Shown: positions 35,826 through 45,890, counted from the stretch's first letter. The stretch is 64,000 nt of DNA from JAAGZL01 sp050291725 (GCA_050291725.1 JBNKKH010000016.1:19701-83700), one strand, 5' to 3'. Made by a program: numbers and translations. The notes: generated by a model from the letters alone, not told the origin.

Positions 35826-37029
35826 AAAAATAGATTTCAGCAGCATGCCAGATACTAGAGGCCATTTTGGTCCTTATGGCGGTATCTTTGCGGCTGAGAC
35901 CCTTATGGAACCGTTGACAGAACTGCGTCAGGCCTATGAGAAATATATGCAGGATGAACAGTTCCTGACTGATCTAGACAATGACCTGCAAAACTACGTT
36001 GGCCGTCCCTCTCCTGTCTACCACTGCGAGAGATTGAGTCGTGAGCTGGGCGGAGCTCAGATATATCTGAAACGAGAAGACCTAAACCACACCGGAGCCC
36101 ATAAGGTAAATAACACTATTGGTCAGGCTCTGTTGGCTAAACGTATGGGCAAGACCAGAATCATTGCTGAGACTGGCGCCGGTCAACACGGAGTGGCTTC
36201 TGCTACAGTTGCTGCGAGATTGGGGCTGGAGTGTGTGGTCTATATGGGCGAGGTGGACATTAAACGCCAGGAGGCGAATGTCTATCGTATGCGTATGTTA
36301 GGAGCAGAAGTTGTCCCAGTTAGCTCCGGTTCCAAGACTTTGAAAGATGCCCTAAATGAGGCCATGCGTGACTGGGTAACCAATGTGGATAACACCTTCT
36401 ACATTATTGGTACTGTAGCTGGTCCTCACCCCTATCCGGCCATGGTGCGAGATTTCCAGGCAGTCATCGGCAGAGAGGCCAGAGAGCAGATGTTACAACA
36501 GACCGGTAGCCTGCCGGATGCCCTAGTCGCCTGTGTTGGCGGCGGTTCCAATGCCATTGGGCTATTTTATCCATTTCTTTCTGATGAAGATGTTGCCATC
36601 TATGGAGTGGAAGCGGCTGGACACGGCCTGGAAACAGGCAAGCATGCAGCACCTCTGTGCGCAGGACAACCCGGAGTATTGCACGGGAATCGTACCTATC
36701 TGATGGAAGACCCCAATGGGCAAATTATTGAGACCCACTCTATCTCGGCTGGACTGGACTACCCTGGAGTTGGTCCTGAGCACTCCTGGCTAAAGGATGT
36801 CGGTAGGGTGGAGTATGACGCAGTAACAGATACCGAAGCCTTAGAGGCATTTCATACCCTAACCAAGGTAGAGGGTATCATTCCTGCCCTGGAATCCAGC
36901 CACGCCCTGGCCTATGCAGTAAAGCTTGCTAGCTCTATGTCGCCGCAAAAGACTATTCTGGTCAATCTCTCTGGTCGTGGAGATAAAGATATGCACACGG
37001 TTGCAGCTCTGGAGGGGATCAAGCTATGA
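35812..37029 (+). CDS. trpB: Tryptophan synthase beta chain
   Basis: 405 residues. The GTG start at 35812 has AGGAG six bases upstream, inside trpF, which decides it over ATG 35845. The PLP Lys is in HTGAHKVNNTIG, GGGSNAIG binds the phosphate, and RGDKDMHT closes the protein. Condenses indole with serine. Overlaps trpF by 14 bases and trpA by four (ATGA). Confidence 0.97.
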   Translation: MPTDEKIDFSSMPDTRGHFGPYGGIFAAETLMEPLTELRQAYEKYMQDEQFLTDLDNDLQNYVGRPSPVYHCERLSRELGGAQIYLKREDLNHTGAHKVNNTIGQALLAKRMGKTRIIAETGAGQHGVASATVAARLGLECVVYMGEVDIKRQEANVYRMRMLGAEVVPVSSGSKTLKDALNEAMRDWVTNVDNTFYIIGTVAGPHPYPAMVRDFQAVIGREAREQMLQQTGSLPDALVACVGGGSNAIGLFYPFLSDEDVAIYGVEAAGHGLETGKHAAPLCAGQPGVLHGNRTYLMEDPNGQIIETHSISAGLDYPGVGPEHSWLKDVGRVEYDAVTDTEALEAFHTLTKVEGIIPALESSHALAYAVKLASSMSPQKTILVNLSGRGDKDMHTVAALEGIKL

Positions 37030-37832
37030 GTCGGATTGCCACATGTTTTAGTCGACTAAAGGAAGAGGGTAAGACCGCCCTTATCCCCTTCATAACTGCT
37101 GGCGACCCAGCAAAAGAGATAACGGTTCCCCTTATGCACAAAATGGTTGCGGCTGGGGCCAGTTTGATCGAATTAGGCGTGCCATTCTCAGATCCTATGG
37201 CCGATGGGCCAACCATACAGCGTGCCAGCGAGAGGGCCTTGGAGTCCAATACCTCACTGCTGGATGTGTTTTCTATGGTTGCAGAGTTCCGTCGGCAAGA
37301 CTCCACCACACCCATAATACTTATGGGTTATCTCAACCCGATTGAAGTTATGGGCTACTATGATTTTGCCGAAGATGCTGCAAAAGCTGGGGTGGATGGA
37401 GTCATCACTGTAGATATACCGCCTGAGGAGGCCAGTGGATACCTTGAGGCTATGCAGCAGAATGGGTTAGACCCCATATTTCTATTGGCTCCCACCAGTA
37501 ATGTACAGCGTATAGAGCGGATTTGCTCCGCTGCCAGTGGATTTGTCTACTATGTCTCCTTGAAGGGAGTGACAGGAGCAGGCAATCTGGATATAGATGC
37601 AGTGCAGAACAAGGTAGGAGAGATTCGTAACCATACAGATCTGCCAGTTGGCGTTGGGTTCGGAATCAAAGATGCTGAGACTGCCGCTAAGATGTCCCGC
37701 ATCGCCGATGCTGTAGTAGTAGGCAGTGCAATAGTAAATATGGTGGAAGCTAACCAACAAGATGCTGAAGCCATGCAACAAGAAATTGGGGCACTGCTGC
37801 GGTCCATGCGTGAAGCGATGGATCAGACCTGA
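37026..37832 (+). CDS. trpA: Tryptophan synthase alpha chain
   Basis: 268 residues. ALIPFITAGDP and the catalytic Glu in LIELGVPFSDPMADGP are present, as is the Asp of VDGVITVDIPPEE. Cleaves indole-3-glycerol phosphate and channels indole to TrpB, whose stop codon it overlaps by four bases. Confidence 0.97.
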   Translation: MSRIATCFSRLKEEGKTALIPFITAGDPAKEITVPLMHKMVAAGASLIELGVPFSDPMADGPTIQRASERALESNTSLLDVFSMVAEFRRQDSTTPIILMGYLNPIEVMGYYDFAEDAAKAGVDGVITVDIPPEEASGYLEAMQQNGLDPIFLLAPTSNVQRIERICSAASGFVYYVSLKGVTGAGNLDIDAVQNKVGEIRNHTDLPVGVGFGIKDAETAAKMSRIADAVVVGSAIVNMVEANQQDAEAMQQEIGALLRSMREAMDQT

Positions 37833-37878
37833 TATCCTGTAAAGATTAGACTATGCCTCAAATAATTGGAGCTGCTAT

Positions 37879-38739
37879 ATGAGCTGGTTTGAAAAACTGA
37901 TGCCGAGCCGTATTCGTACGGATGGTGGCAGTAAACGCGGTGTACCTGAAGGTCTTTGGGATAAGTGTCCCGGATGTACCGCGGTCCTCTATCGTGCTGA
38001 GATGGAGCGTAATTTGGACGTTTGTCCAAAGTGCGGCCATCACAACCGCATTGATGCAAGAAGGCGGCTAGATACATTTCTTGATGAGGAATCTAGAGAG
38101 GAGATTGCAGCTGAATTGTCTCCCCTAGACCCGCTTAAATTCAAAGACAGTAAAAAATACAAAGATCGAATCTCTCAGGCGCAAAAGCAGACCGGTGAAA
38201 AAGATGCTTTGGTCGTGATGCGCGGCAAACTGAAAAGCCTAGATCTGGTGGCCGCTGCTTTTGAATTCAGCTTTATGGGTGGCTCCATGGGCTCAGTAGT
38301 AGGTGAGAAGTTTGTGCGCGGAGCAGATATAGCCATTGAGCAAAATATACCTATGGTCTGTTTCTCTGCCAGTGGCGGCGCCCGTATGCAAGAGTCGCTA
38401 TTCTCGCTGTTACAGATGGCCAAGACCAGTGCGGTGTTAGACCGCATGTCTAAACAGGGTTTGCCCTTTATCTCAGTTCTTACCGATCCAACCATGGGCG
38501 GGGTTTCCGCCAGTTTTGCTATGCTGGGGGATGTAAATATAGCTGAGCCCAATGCCTTGATTGGCTTTGCTGGACCACGGGTGATCGAACAGACAGTGCG
38601 CGAGAAACTACCGGAAGGGTTTCAGCGCAGTGAGTTCCTGTTGGAGCATGGTGCTATAGATATGATTGTAGACCGCCGTAACATGCGAGATGAGATGGCA
38701 AGTCTGTTGGCTAAATTGACAAACCAGCAACTAGCTTAG
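37879..38739 (+). CDS. accD: Acetyl-CoA carboxylase carboxyltransferase beta subunit
   Basis: 286 residues with the N-terminal four-Cys zinc ribbon (KCPGC near 34, VCPKCG near 56) and the carboxyltransferase core (FSASGGARMQESLFSLLQM). Pairs with AccA for malonyl-CoA formation in fatty acid synthesis. Conserved neighbour of folC and trp genes in gammaproteobacteria. Confidence 0.97.
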   Translation: MSWFEKLMPSRIRTDGGSKRGVPEGLWDKCPGCTAVLYRAEMERNLDVCPKCGHHNRIDARRRLDTFLDEESREEIAAELSPLDPLKFKDSKKYKDRISQAQKQTGEKDALVVMRGKLKSLDLVAAAFEFSFMGGSMGSVVGEKFVRGADIAIEQNIPMVCFSASGGARMQESLFSLLQMAKTSAVLDRMSKQGLPFISVLTDPTMGGVSASFAMLGDVNIAEPNALIGFAGPRVIEQTVREKLPEGFQRSEFLLEHGAIDMIVDRRNMRDEMASLLAKLTNQQLA

Positions 38740-38770
38740 TTTTGCGCAATCGGGTTATTGTCGCCTACTA

Positions 38771-40051
38771 ATGCGTTTCACAACTCTACAGGAGTGGTTA
38801 GATTGGCAGGAGACCCTGCATCCTAGTGAAATAGAGCTGGGGCTAGAGAGGGTCGAAAAGGTCTGGCAGCAGCTCAATCCTGAGCGTTTAGCCTCAATTG
38901 TAATCACTATTGCTGGAACCAATGGTAAGGGTTCCAGTGCGGCTATTTCAGAATCTATCCTACTGGCGGCAGGCTACACTGTAGGCTGTTACACATCACC
39001 CCATCTGCTCAAGTACAACGAGCGCATCCGGGTGAATGGGCGTCCGGTATCTGATCAGGCAATCTGCGATGCCTTCGGTCGGGTAGACCACTCCAGGAAA
39101 GATACCTCTCTAACCTACTTTGAATTTGGCACCCTGGCAGCGCTAGATATATTTGCTGGAGAACAGTTAGATGTAGTGATTCTGGAGGTTGGTCTGGGCG
39201 GCAGACTGGATGCGGTTAATATTATCGACCCAGACGTTGCCATAATCACCACCATAGATATCGACCATACCAACTGGCTAGGAAATACCCGGGATGATAT
39301 TGCCCTGGAGAAGGCAGGTATTATGCGTCCAGGCCGTCCTGCGGTATTTGGTAGTGCAAATCCACCCAAAGTTTTGTTGGAAAAAGCTTCAAATCTGGGG
39401 GTAGGGCTTTATACCGCAGGGGATGATTTCTCATACACCCGCATAGATGATGGCTGGCGTTGGGAGGGGAGGCAGACTCACTATAAGCATCTGCCTGAGC
39501 CGGCCGCTAGGGGTGAGTTCATTTTGCAAAACTGTTCTGCAGTGCTGATGGCAATAGAGTTATTGCGGGAAAGGCTTACTGTATCAGATAGACATATAGA
39601 GAACGGGATACTTGGCCTGACTGTTCCTGGGCGTTTTCAGGTCATAAATGGAGCTGTTACGCTTGTATTTGATGTGGCTCACAATCCAGAGGCTGCAGCC
39701 GAACTTGCTGCAAACCTGAGCAAATTACCACCTGAGGGGCGTAATCTTGCTGTTTTTTCCGCCCTGGCAGATAAAGATATCGTGCATATTGTGGAACCTC
39801 TGGTCACTCTCATAGACCAATGGTATATAGGAGAATTGGAGGCAAATCGTGCTGCCACACTAGGAAAACTGCGCGACTCTCTTATTGTGGCAGGAGTGGA
39901 CGCATCAAATATACATAGCCATGAATCTTTGTCACAGGCTCGGATAAAGGCGATGGCATATGCCGAAACACATGATAAACTCGTTATATTCGGCTCATTC
40001 TTTACTGTCGCCGAGGCAATGCGGCATTCTGAAATTATTAAATTAGCATAA
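38771..40051 (+). CDS. folC: Bifunctional folylpolyglutamate/dihydrofolate synthase
   Basis: 426 residues. The P-loop is in TIAGTNGKGSSAA, with YTSPHLLKYNERIRVNG and the Mur-ligase-like LEVGLGGRLDAVN and DIDHTNWLG. It adds glutamate to dihydropteroate and folates. 31 bases after accD and 21 before dedD, so one transcript. Confidence 0.96.
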   Translation: MRFTTLQEWLDWQETLHPSEIELGLERVEKVWQQLNPERLASIVITIAGTNGKGSSAAISESILLAAGYTVGCYTSPHLLKYNERIRVNGRPVSDQAICDAFGRVDHSRKDTSLTYFEFGTLAALDIFAGEQLDVVILEVGLGGRLDAVNIIDPDVAIITTIDIDHTNWLGNTRDDIALEKAGIMRPGRPAVFGSANPPKVLLEKASNLGVGLYTAGDDFSYTRIDDGWRWEGRQTHYKHLPEPAARGEFILQNCSAVLMAIELLRERLTVSDRHIENGILGLTVPGRFQVINGAVTLVFDVAHNPEAAAELAANLSKLPPEGRNLAVFSALADKDIVHIVEPLVTLIDQWYIGELEANRAATLGKLRDSLIVAGVDASNIHSHESLSQARIKAMAYAETHDKLVIFGSFFTVAEAMRHSEIIKLA

Positions 40052-40072
40052 ACGTGGTTTAAGGAGAGGCAT

Positions 40073-40663
40073 GTGGATGAGGGTCTAAAGAAACGTCTTA
40101 TTGGTGCAACTGTGCTGGTGTCGCTGGTGGTTATATTTGTACCTATGTTGTTGGAAGATGAGCCGGTTCTATCGACTGAGTTGGAAGAGAATATCATTCC
40201 AGAAAGGAGTGGTGACGATTTCTCTTCCAAACTGCTTCCTTTGGAAACAGAAGACCTCTCACAACCACTGGTAGAAGAGGTGGAGCCGCTAGTCGAGGAG
40301 GAGAGCGAAGTAGTTGCGGTAGCTCCAGAGCAGGAAACAGCTGAAAAATCACCTGAAGCGGTGACGAAAGAAGAACCGGTAACTGAAACAAAGAGTGAAC
40401 CTGCGACCAAGGTAGGGCTCAACGGCTGGGTGGTTCAGGTAGGAAGTTTTTCCAACAGCGAAAATGCCAAAAAACTGGTTAAAGAGCTACAGGATAAGAA
40501 ATATGCTGCATTTACCGATCAAGTGGATCTGAATGGTAAAATATTGCATAGGGTATTGGTCGGTCCCGAAGTGGACAAGAAACGTGCAGAGCTGTTAATG
40601 GAAAAGCTGAATAAGTATTTAGCGTCGAAAAAGCTGAAAGGACGATTGAAGAGATATCAGTAA
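40073..40663 (+). CDS. dedD: SPOR-domain cell-division protein (DedD-like)
   Basis: 196 residues from GTG 40073 with AAGGAGAGG upstream; the overlapping ATG at 40071 leads to an immediate stop. A membrane helix (about 9-25, LIGATVLVSLVVIFVPMLL) leads into an acidic, Pro/Glu-rich periplasmic linker (30-115) and a C-terminal SPOR domain (WVVQVGSFSNSENAKKLVKEL) that binds glycan strands bare of stem peptides at the septum. Position between folC and cvpA is conserved. Confidence 0.92.
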   Translation: MDEGLKKRLIGATVLVSLVVIFVPMLLEDEPVLSTELEENIIPERSGDDFSSKLLPLETEDLSQPLVEEVEPLVEEESEVVAVAPEQETAEKSPEAVTKEEPVTETKSEPATKVGLNGWVVQVGSFSNSENAKKLVKELQDKKYAAFTDQVDLNGKILHRVLVGPEVDKKRAELLMEKLNKYLASKKLKGRLKRYQ

Positions 40664-40749
40664 TATTTCTCTGTTTTGGCTTGTTAACAGAGCCTTGCCA
40701 CTCTGATAGAATTACGCTTTATCCCAAACAGGTATAAACTACAGACACT

Positions 40750-41241
40750 ATGATGATTTGGGTGGACTACGTCATTGTTGGCATCATCTGCCTCTCTTCC
40801 CTGGTTAGCTTACTTCGAGGTTTCATGCGCGAGGCGTTCTCCCTTGCCGCCTGGATACTGGCGTTTTGGATAAGCTGGACCTTTTTTCGTGATCTTGCAG
40901 TCCATCTGGTGTGGTTCGATGTTCCATCTGTGCGCCTAGGCGCAGCTTTTGCCATACTATTCCTTGTGACCCTGATTTTAGGGGCCATGGTTAACTATCT
41001 AGTTGGTCAATTGGTGGAGAAGACTGGGTTGTCTGGTACTGACCGGATGATCGGGATATTTTTCGGGGCTGCACGAGGGGCATTACTGGTGTCCGTAATG
41101 GTGTTGCTGGCCGGATTAACCCCGGTCCCGAATGATCCCTGGTGGCAGGAGTCGTTGTTGATAGGGTACTTTCAAGATTTGGCGCAATGGTTAAAAGATC
41201 TGTTGCCTCCTGATATAGCAAGTAAATTTACTTTTAAATAG
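40750..41241 (+). CDS. cvpA: CvpA family inner membrane protein
   Basis: 163 residues with four hydrophobic helices. IWVDYVIVGIICLSSLVSLLRGFMREAFSLAAW is the family N-terminus. ATG 40753 is an equally likely start. Needed for colicin V export in E. coli and for envelope homeostasis elsewhere; the molecular function is unclear. Directly upstream of purF, as in E. coli and Pseudomonas. Confidence 0.93.
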   Translation: MMIWVDYVIVGIICLSSLVSLLRGFMREAFSLAAWILAFWISWTFFRDLAVHLVWFDVPSVRLGAAFAILFLVTLILGAMVNYLVGQLVEKTGLSGTDRMIGIFFGAARGALLVSVMVLLAGLTPVPNDPWWQESLLIGYFQDLAQWLKDLLPPDIASKFTFK

Positions 41242-41270
41242 ATTAAGTCATTTAGTCCGGAGCACGAAAT

Positions 41271-42785
41271 ATGTGCGGTATTGTTGGAATTTTTGGGCGT
41301 AGCCAGGTTAATCAGGAGCTATATGATGCTCTGCTGGTGTTGCAACATCGTGGACAGGATGCCGCAGGAATTGTTACCTCAAAAGATGGAAAGCTGTTTC
41401 TACGTAAGGGAAACGGTCTGGCAAAGGATGTATTTCGCACTGAGCATATGATCGAGCTGGCGGGTAACATGGGTATAGCACATGTGCGTTATCCAACCGC
41501 TGGTAGTTCATCTTCAGCTGAGGCCCAGCCGTTTTATGTAAACTCTCCCTACGGCATCACTCTGGCCCATAATGGTAATCTCACCAATTCTGATGAGTTG
41601 ATGCGCGACCTCTATCTGGAAGATTTGAGGCATATAAATACCACCTCAGATTCAGAGGTGTTGCTAAATGTCTTTGCCCATGAGTTGCAGATTCAGGGCA
41701 AGCTTAGGATAACTGAGAAAGAGGTGTTTAAGGCAGTAGCTGGGGTACATAAAAGGTGCCGTGGTGCCTATGCTGCTGTAGCAATGATTACTGGTTATGG
41801 TGTTCTGGGGTTTAGAGACCCCTATGGAATACGACCTATTGTTTTCGGTAAGAGAGAGAGCAGCGAAGGCACTGAGTATATGATCGCCTCTGAGAGTGTG
41901 GCTCTGGACGTTTCTGGATTTGAGCGCATACGTGATCTGGAGCCAGGTGAAGCGGTATTTATCGATATGAATGGAAAGCTACACACTTTTCAATGTGCTG
42001 CTAACCCAATGCACTCGCCATGCATATTTGAGTTTGTCTATTTTGCCCGTCCCGATACTATTATCGACGATATATTTGTGCATAAAGCCAGGTCCAGGAT
42101 GGGTGTTGCCTTAGCTGAAAAGATACGCCGCGAATGGCCAGATTTTGATTTTGATGTGGTTATTCCTATCCCAGACACCAGCCGTACAGCTGCACTGGAG
42201 GTGGCCAAGAAGCTGAAAATTAGATATTCCGAAGGGTTTATCAAGAATCGCTATATTGGGCGCACCTTTATCATGCCTGGGCAAACTGTACGCAAAAAGT
42301 CCGTACGCCAGAAACTGAATGCCATCGATTCAGAATTCAGAAAAAAGAATGTACTACTAGTGGACGACTCTATAGTTCGTGGTACCACTTCTAAACAGAT
42401 TGTACAGATGGCTCGGGAAGCCGGTGCCAAGAAGGTGTACTTTGCCTCGGCAGCTCCTCCGGTGCGCTATCCTAATGTCTATGGCATAGATATGCCGGCC
42501 GCAAGCGAATTGGTAGCCCATGGACGGAATGAGGATGAGGTGTGTGACATCATAGGTGCGGATAAGCTTATATATCAGGATTTGGAAGACCTGAAGAATG
42601 TAGTTCAGAAGAAAGATAAGTCTAAGGTCAAACGTTTTGATACCTCGGTATTTGATGGTGAGTATATTACAGGGGATGTAAGCGAACACTATCTGGAGCA
42701 ACTTGAGCTACTGAGAAGTGATGGTGCTAAGCAGGAAAAAGAGGCGTCAGAGATAGCCATTATTGGTCTGCACAACAGCGCCTAG
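41271..42785 (+). CDS. purF: Amidophosphoribosyltransferase
   Basis: 504 residues. The N-terminal nucleophile Cys is in MCGIVGIFG, so the Met is removed. The PRPP loop is VLLVDDSIVRGTTS. First committed step of purine synthesis. It follows cvpA by 29 bases and precedes metZ by 18. Confidence 0.97.
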   Translation: MCGIVGIFGRSQVNQELYDALLVLQHRGQDAAGIVTSKDGKLFLRKGNGLAKDVFRTEHMIELAGNMGIAHVRYPTAGSSSSAEAQPFYVNSPYGITLAHNGNLTNSDELMRDLYLEDLRHINTTSDSEVLLNVFAHELQIQGKLRITEKEVFKAVAGVHKRCRGAYAAVAMITGYGVLGFRDPYGIRPIVFGKRESSEGTEYMIASESVALDVSGFERIRDLEPGEAVFIDMNGKLHTFQCAANPMHSPCIFEFVYFARPDTIIDDIFVHKARSRMGVALAEKIRREWPDFDFDVVIPIPDTSRTAALEVAKKLKIRYSEGFIKNRYIGRTFIMPGQTVRKKSVRQKLNAIDSEFRKKNVLLVDDSIVRGTTSKQIVQMAREAGAKKVYFASAAPPVRYPNVYGIDMPAASELVAHGRNEDEVCDIIGADKLIYQDLEDLKNVVQKKDKSKVKRFDTSVFDGEYITGDVSEHYLEQLELLRSDGAKQEKEASEIAIIGLHNSA

Positions 42786-42803
42786 GACACGCATAGGACA
42801 ATT

Positions 42804-43979
42804 ATGACAAGCGATGACGAGTGGGAGTTTGCTACCAGAGCAGTTCGGTCTGGACAGACTAGAACCCATGAGGGTGAGCACTCAGAGGCCATATTCCCCA
42901 CTTCAAGTTTTGTTTTTGGTAGCGCAGCTGAGGCTGCCGCCAGATTTTCTGGTGATGAGCCAGGGAATATTTATTCAAGATTTACCAACCCAACTGTAAG
43001 AACATTCGAACAACGCTTGGCCGCACTTGAGGGTGGAGATAGTTGTGTGGCCACGGCATCTGGGATGTCGGCTATTTTGTCTGTGTGTATCGGGTTGCTG
43101 AAATCTGATGATCATATAGTCTCTTCAAGCAGTATTTTTGGATCCACCACGAAGCTGTTTGATGACTATATGGGGCGGTTTAATATCCGTACTAGTTACG
43201 TTCCGGTAGAGGATATAACTGCGTGGAAAGAAGCCATTCGTCCTAAGACCAGATTGCTGTTTTTGGAGACTCCTTCTAACCCCCTTACCAAACTGGGTGA
43301 CATCGCGTCCTTGGCTGATGTGGCCCATGCCAATGATTGTATTTTGGTGGTGGATAACTGTTTTTGCACCCCAGCCATCCAAAGGCCTCTTGAGCTGGGA
43401 GCTGATATCGTAGTCCATTCTGCAACCAAATATCTTGATGGCCAGGGGCGCTGCGTTGGTGGAGCTGTTGTGGGTGATGCCAAGCTGGTTGGAGAGGAGG
43501 TGTTTGGCGTGCTGCGTACAGCAGGTCCAACTATGAGTCCATTCAACGCCTGGGTGTTTCTTAAAGGACTTGAAACTCTAAATCTGAGAATGCGACAACA
43601 TAGTGAGAACGCCATGGAGTTGGCACGTTGGTTACAGGATCAACCAAATGTTGAAAGGGTCTACTATCCCGGATTGGAAAGCCATCCACAGTTTGAACTC
43701 GCTAACAGGCAGCAGAGCCTAGCAGGCGGGATTCTCTCCTTTGAGGTTAAAGGGGGGAAAGATGCTGCCTGGAATCTGATAGACGCTACTCGCATGTTAT
43801 CGATTACCGCTAATCTAGGCGACGCCAAGAGTACTATCACCCATCCAGCAACCACCACCCATGGTCGCTTGACCTCTGAGCAGAGGGAAGCGAATGGAAT
43901 CAAAGATAACCTGATACGTCTATCTGTAGGGCTCGAAGAGGTAGAAGATATACAGCTAGATCTAAGCCGAGGGTTGTAA
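42804..43979 (+). CDS. metZ: O-succinylhomoserine sulfhydrylase
   Basis: 391 residues, PLP-dependent Cys/Met metabolism family. ATRAVRSGQTRT-type start, YSRFTNPTVRTFEQRLAALE, and the PLP Lys in HSATKYLDGQGR. Makes homocysteine directly from O-succinylhomoserine and sulfide, a sensible route where sulfide is abundant. Conserved after purF. Its last 18 bases overlap the end of the convergent sprT-like gene. Confidence 0.93.
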   Translation: MTSDDEWEFATRAVRSGQTRTHEGEHSEAIFPTSSFVFGSAAEAAARFSGDEPGNIYSRFTNPTVRTFEQRLAALEGGDSCVATASGMSAILSVCIGLLKSDDHIVSSSSIFGSTTKLFDDYMGRFNIRTSYVPVEDITAWKEAIRPKTRLLFLETPSNPLTKLGDIASLADVAHANDCILVVDNCFCTPAIQRPLELGADIVVHSATKYLDGQGRCVGGAVVGDAKLVGEEVFGVLRTAGPTMSPFNAWVFLKGLETLNLRMRQHSENAMELARWLQDQPNVERVYYPGLESHPQFELANRQQSLAGGILSFEVKGGKDAAWNLIDATRMLSITANLGDAKSTITHPATTTHGRLTSEQREANGIKDNLIRLSVGLEEVEDIQLDLSRGL

Positions 43980-44483
43980 CTCAGCTTTACATGCTCGGCA
44001 GAAAAATTTGGCTCTGCCTTCTATTATCTGGTTATGGCGTCTGCTGGTTAGTTGATGATCTGTGCAGTGGCATTTATATGAGTGTCTTTTTTGTCGCCTT
44101 GTTGGTATTCCATCAAGGTTTAGGGTGTTAGTGCGGCTTGGGGTTACCCCGAATTGCAGCATCAGTTCCTTCCACTCTCTACCGTGAGGTCGAACAGCCT
44201 TGGGGCCATATAGGCTATAGATTATGTAGTGGGCAACCTCATGAGGAACTGTGTTTGCTAAGCTATAGCTAAAGTGTTTGGAGAATATATATGGGTTATA
44301 GCGAATTGTTGGAACTCCCTTTTTTAGCAAAAACATCCCGGATGCCATTCCACTGAGATCGAATAAGATATTGATCGGCCGGAAGGGATTACGGAGCATA
44401 TCTGATGCGAGCTGAAGATATTTCAGGGTTTCATCAATAACAAGTTGCTGTGTTTCAGCTTCTATCGGTGAAATTAGAGACAT
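43962..44483 (-). CDS. SprT-like zinc metalloprotease domain protein
   Basis: 173 residues. The zinc-protease motif HEVAHYII is preceded by SKHFSYSLANTVP, and the C-terminal zinc ribbon is visible as CHC with C-x2-C (YKCHCTDH, FCRACKAEL). The SprT/Spartan family cuts DNA-protein crosslinks in eukaryotes; the bacterial role is poorly known. Convergent with metZ and divergent from the coiled-coil gene 48 bases away. Confidence 0.85.
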   Translation of the reverse strand: MSLISPIEAETQQLVIDETLKYLQLASDMLRNPFRPINILFDLSGMASGMFLLKKGVPTIRYNPYIFSKHFSYSLANTVPHEVAHYIIYSLYGPKAVRPHGREWKELMLQFGVTPSRTNTLNLDGIPTRRQKRHSYKCHCTDHQLTSRRHNQIIEGRAKFFCRACKAELQPSA

Positions 44484-44531
44484 ATCATATAAATGCAGTG
44501 GGTAATTATTGTTGAAAATAAGTAGTTAGAT

Positions 44532-45470
44532 TTGGAAGGAAAAGTGTCACAAACCCCTAAAGATAATATTGATTCCTTGTCCTCAATTGAGTTAATCAAT
44601 GAAAAGCGGCAGCTGCTTAAACGCGTGGTTATGATAACACGTGCTACAGAGCGGATGCAGGACTCTTTAAAATCTGTACTGATCCTCGGGCAGCCATCAA
44701 CCAGCATACCTAAGGGTATGCTTAAGTATTATCAAATTCTCAGTAACAAGATTAAGCAGAAACCAACGAAGAAAATACATTGGTATCTGGGTAAGTTACA
44801 GGAACTGATAAAGTCAAATTTACAGGGGATTATCAACATTATCATAGGGGATAATGATGTAATAGAGTCAGAAACTACGTTTGATCAAGCTGATATTGGT
44901 TACTCCGATGAAGCTATGAACTTGTTGAATGAATTTAAAAGGCAGTCTCATACAGCTGTTGCACTTAAGATCTTGTTGCAGCGGCGTGGAGTTTACACTT
45001 CTGGAGCAGTAGTTAAGGAGTGTGTGCAGCAAATTGAACAACATATTGAGCGACTTGAGATAAGAGAGAAGAAACAGCGTAAGCAGCTGCAAAAACACAT
45101 TAGGGAAATGCATGCGGATCTCAGTAGTATGCTTAAAAGCGGTCAATATTCTGATGATATGAATAAGGTATTTCGCAAGGTCATGCTTGATTTGGAGAGC
45201 GACCAAGCAGCGATAGAGCGGGGCGAAAGGGTAGAGGAGTTACAACTCTCTTTTGAAGTTGTTGCAACTGGAGTAGATAAGAAAAAAAGCCCAGTTGAAT
45301 TGCAACAACAGGTTGCCTGCGAAACTGAGGAGTATCTGGAAGAGTTTGATCAAACCGAACAATCTAATATATCTCCAACTAAAGCAGGTTTTTTTCAAAC
45401 CCTCTTTAGATGGCTCAATACTCCTTGGAGCGTGTCGTGGAAAGATGCAAGAAAAAGAAATGGTGATTAA
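44532..45470 (+). CDS. Unrecognised 312-residue helical/coiled-coil protein
   Basis: Not recognised. Charged and helical throughout, with a coiled coil near residues 165-205 (many E, K, R and Q; heptad-like L and I), no signal peptide, no membrane helix and no catalytic motif. Its C-terminus ends with an aromatic patch (FFQTLFRWLNTPWSVSW) that could touch a membrane or partner. Start is uncertain: TTG 44532 has no ribosome site, while GTG 44544 has GGAAGGA just upstream with a short spacer. Lies between the sprT-like and RRM-like genes, no obvious operon. Confidence 0.6.
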   Translation: MEGKVSQTPKDNIDSLSSIELINEKRQLLKRVVMITRATERMQDSLKSVLILGQPSTSIPKGMLKYYQILSNKIKQKPTKKIHWYLGKLQELIKSNLQGIINIIIGDNDVIESETTFDQADIGYSDEAMNLLNEFKRQSHTAVALKILLQRRGVYTSGAVVKECVQQIEQHIERLEIREKKQRKQLQKHIREMHADLSSMLKSGQYSDDMNKVFRKVMLDLESDQAAIERGERVEELQLSFEVVATGVDKKKSPVELQQQVACETEEYLEEFDQTEQSNISPTKAGFFQTLFRWLNTPWSVSWKDARKRNGD

Positions 45471-45503
45471 GCAACAGTACGCGAACTAATACTCTAGCGT
45501 AAA

Positions 45504-45890
45504 TTAATCCAGACCTTCAAACTGTACATTTCTGATGTTCAGTTTTCCTATTTCTAAGTGTTTGCGCCTTCTGTCATCCTCAAGTGATGAATTTAATCTG
45601 TTGTCTCTGCGAGTATGATACTGCCTAGCATATAGTGGTTTGCTGTTTAGTTTGCGGTTTGTAATGTTGTTAATGAACCACTGCCCCGCTGTTTCTGGTC
45701 TGATGGATAAAAGTCCGTGATGCTCAACTATGCCTAGTTTGGCGTCTCTTATACGTAAAATATCGCAGGATAATATGTTTGGATGGTTGGTAAAAGGTAT
45801 ATGGAACCTTTCGTCAAGAACGTTTGCTGAAAACGCTCTCAAGTCATCAGGGGTAACAGTTTTGGGGACTCTAGGGATGAATATTTTCAT
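45504..45890 (-). CDS. Small basic protein, possibly RRM-like RNA-binding
   Basis: 128 residues. MKIFIPRVPKTVTPDDLRAF, then ILRIRDAKLGIVEHHGLLSIRPETAGQWFI and KPLYARQYHTRR, give the strand-helix-strand-strand-helix-strand order of an RRM fold, with a basic Arg-rich tail. The match to the RRM RNP motifs is weak, so the fold is inference. No partner is seen; convergent with the coiled-coil gene 33 bases away. Confidence 0.55.
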   Translation of the reverse strand: MKIFIPRVPKTVTPDDLRAFSANVLDERFHIPFTNHPNILSCDILRIRDAKLGIVEHHGLLSIRPETAGQWFINNITNRKLNSKPLYARQYHTRRDNRLNSSLEDDRRRKHLEIGKLNIRNVQFEGLD

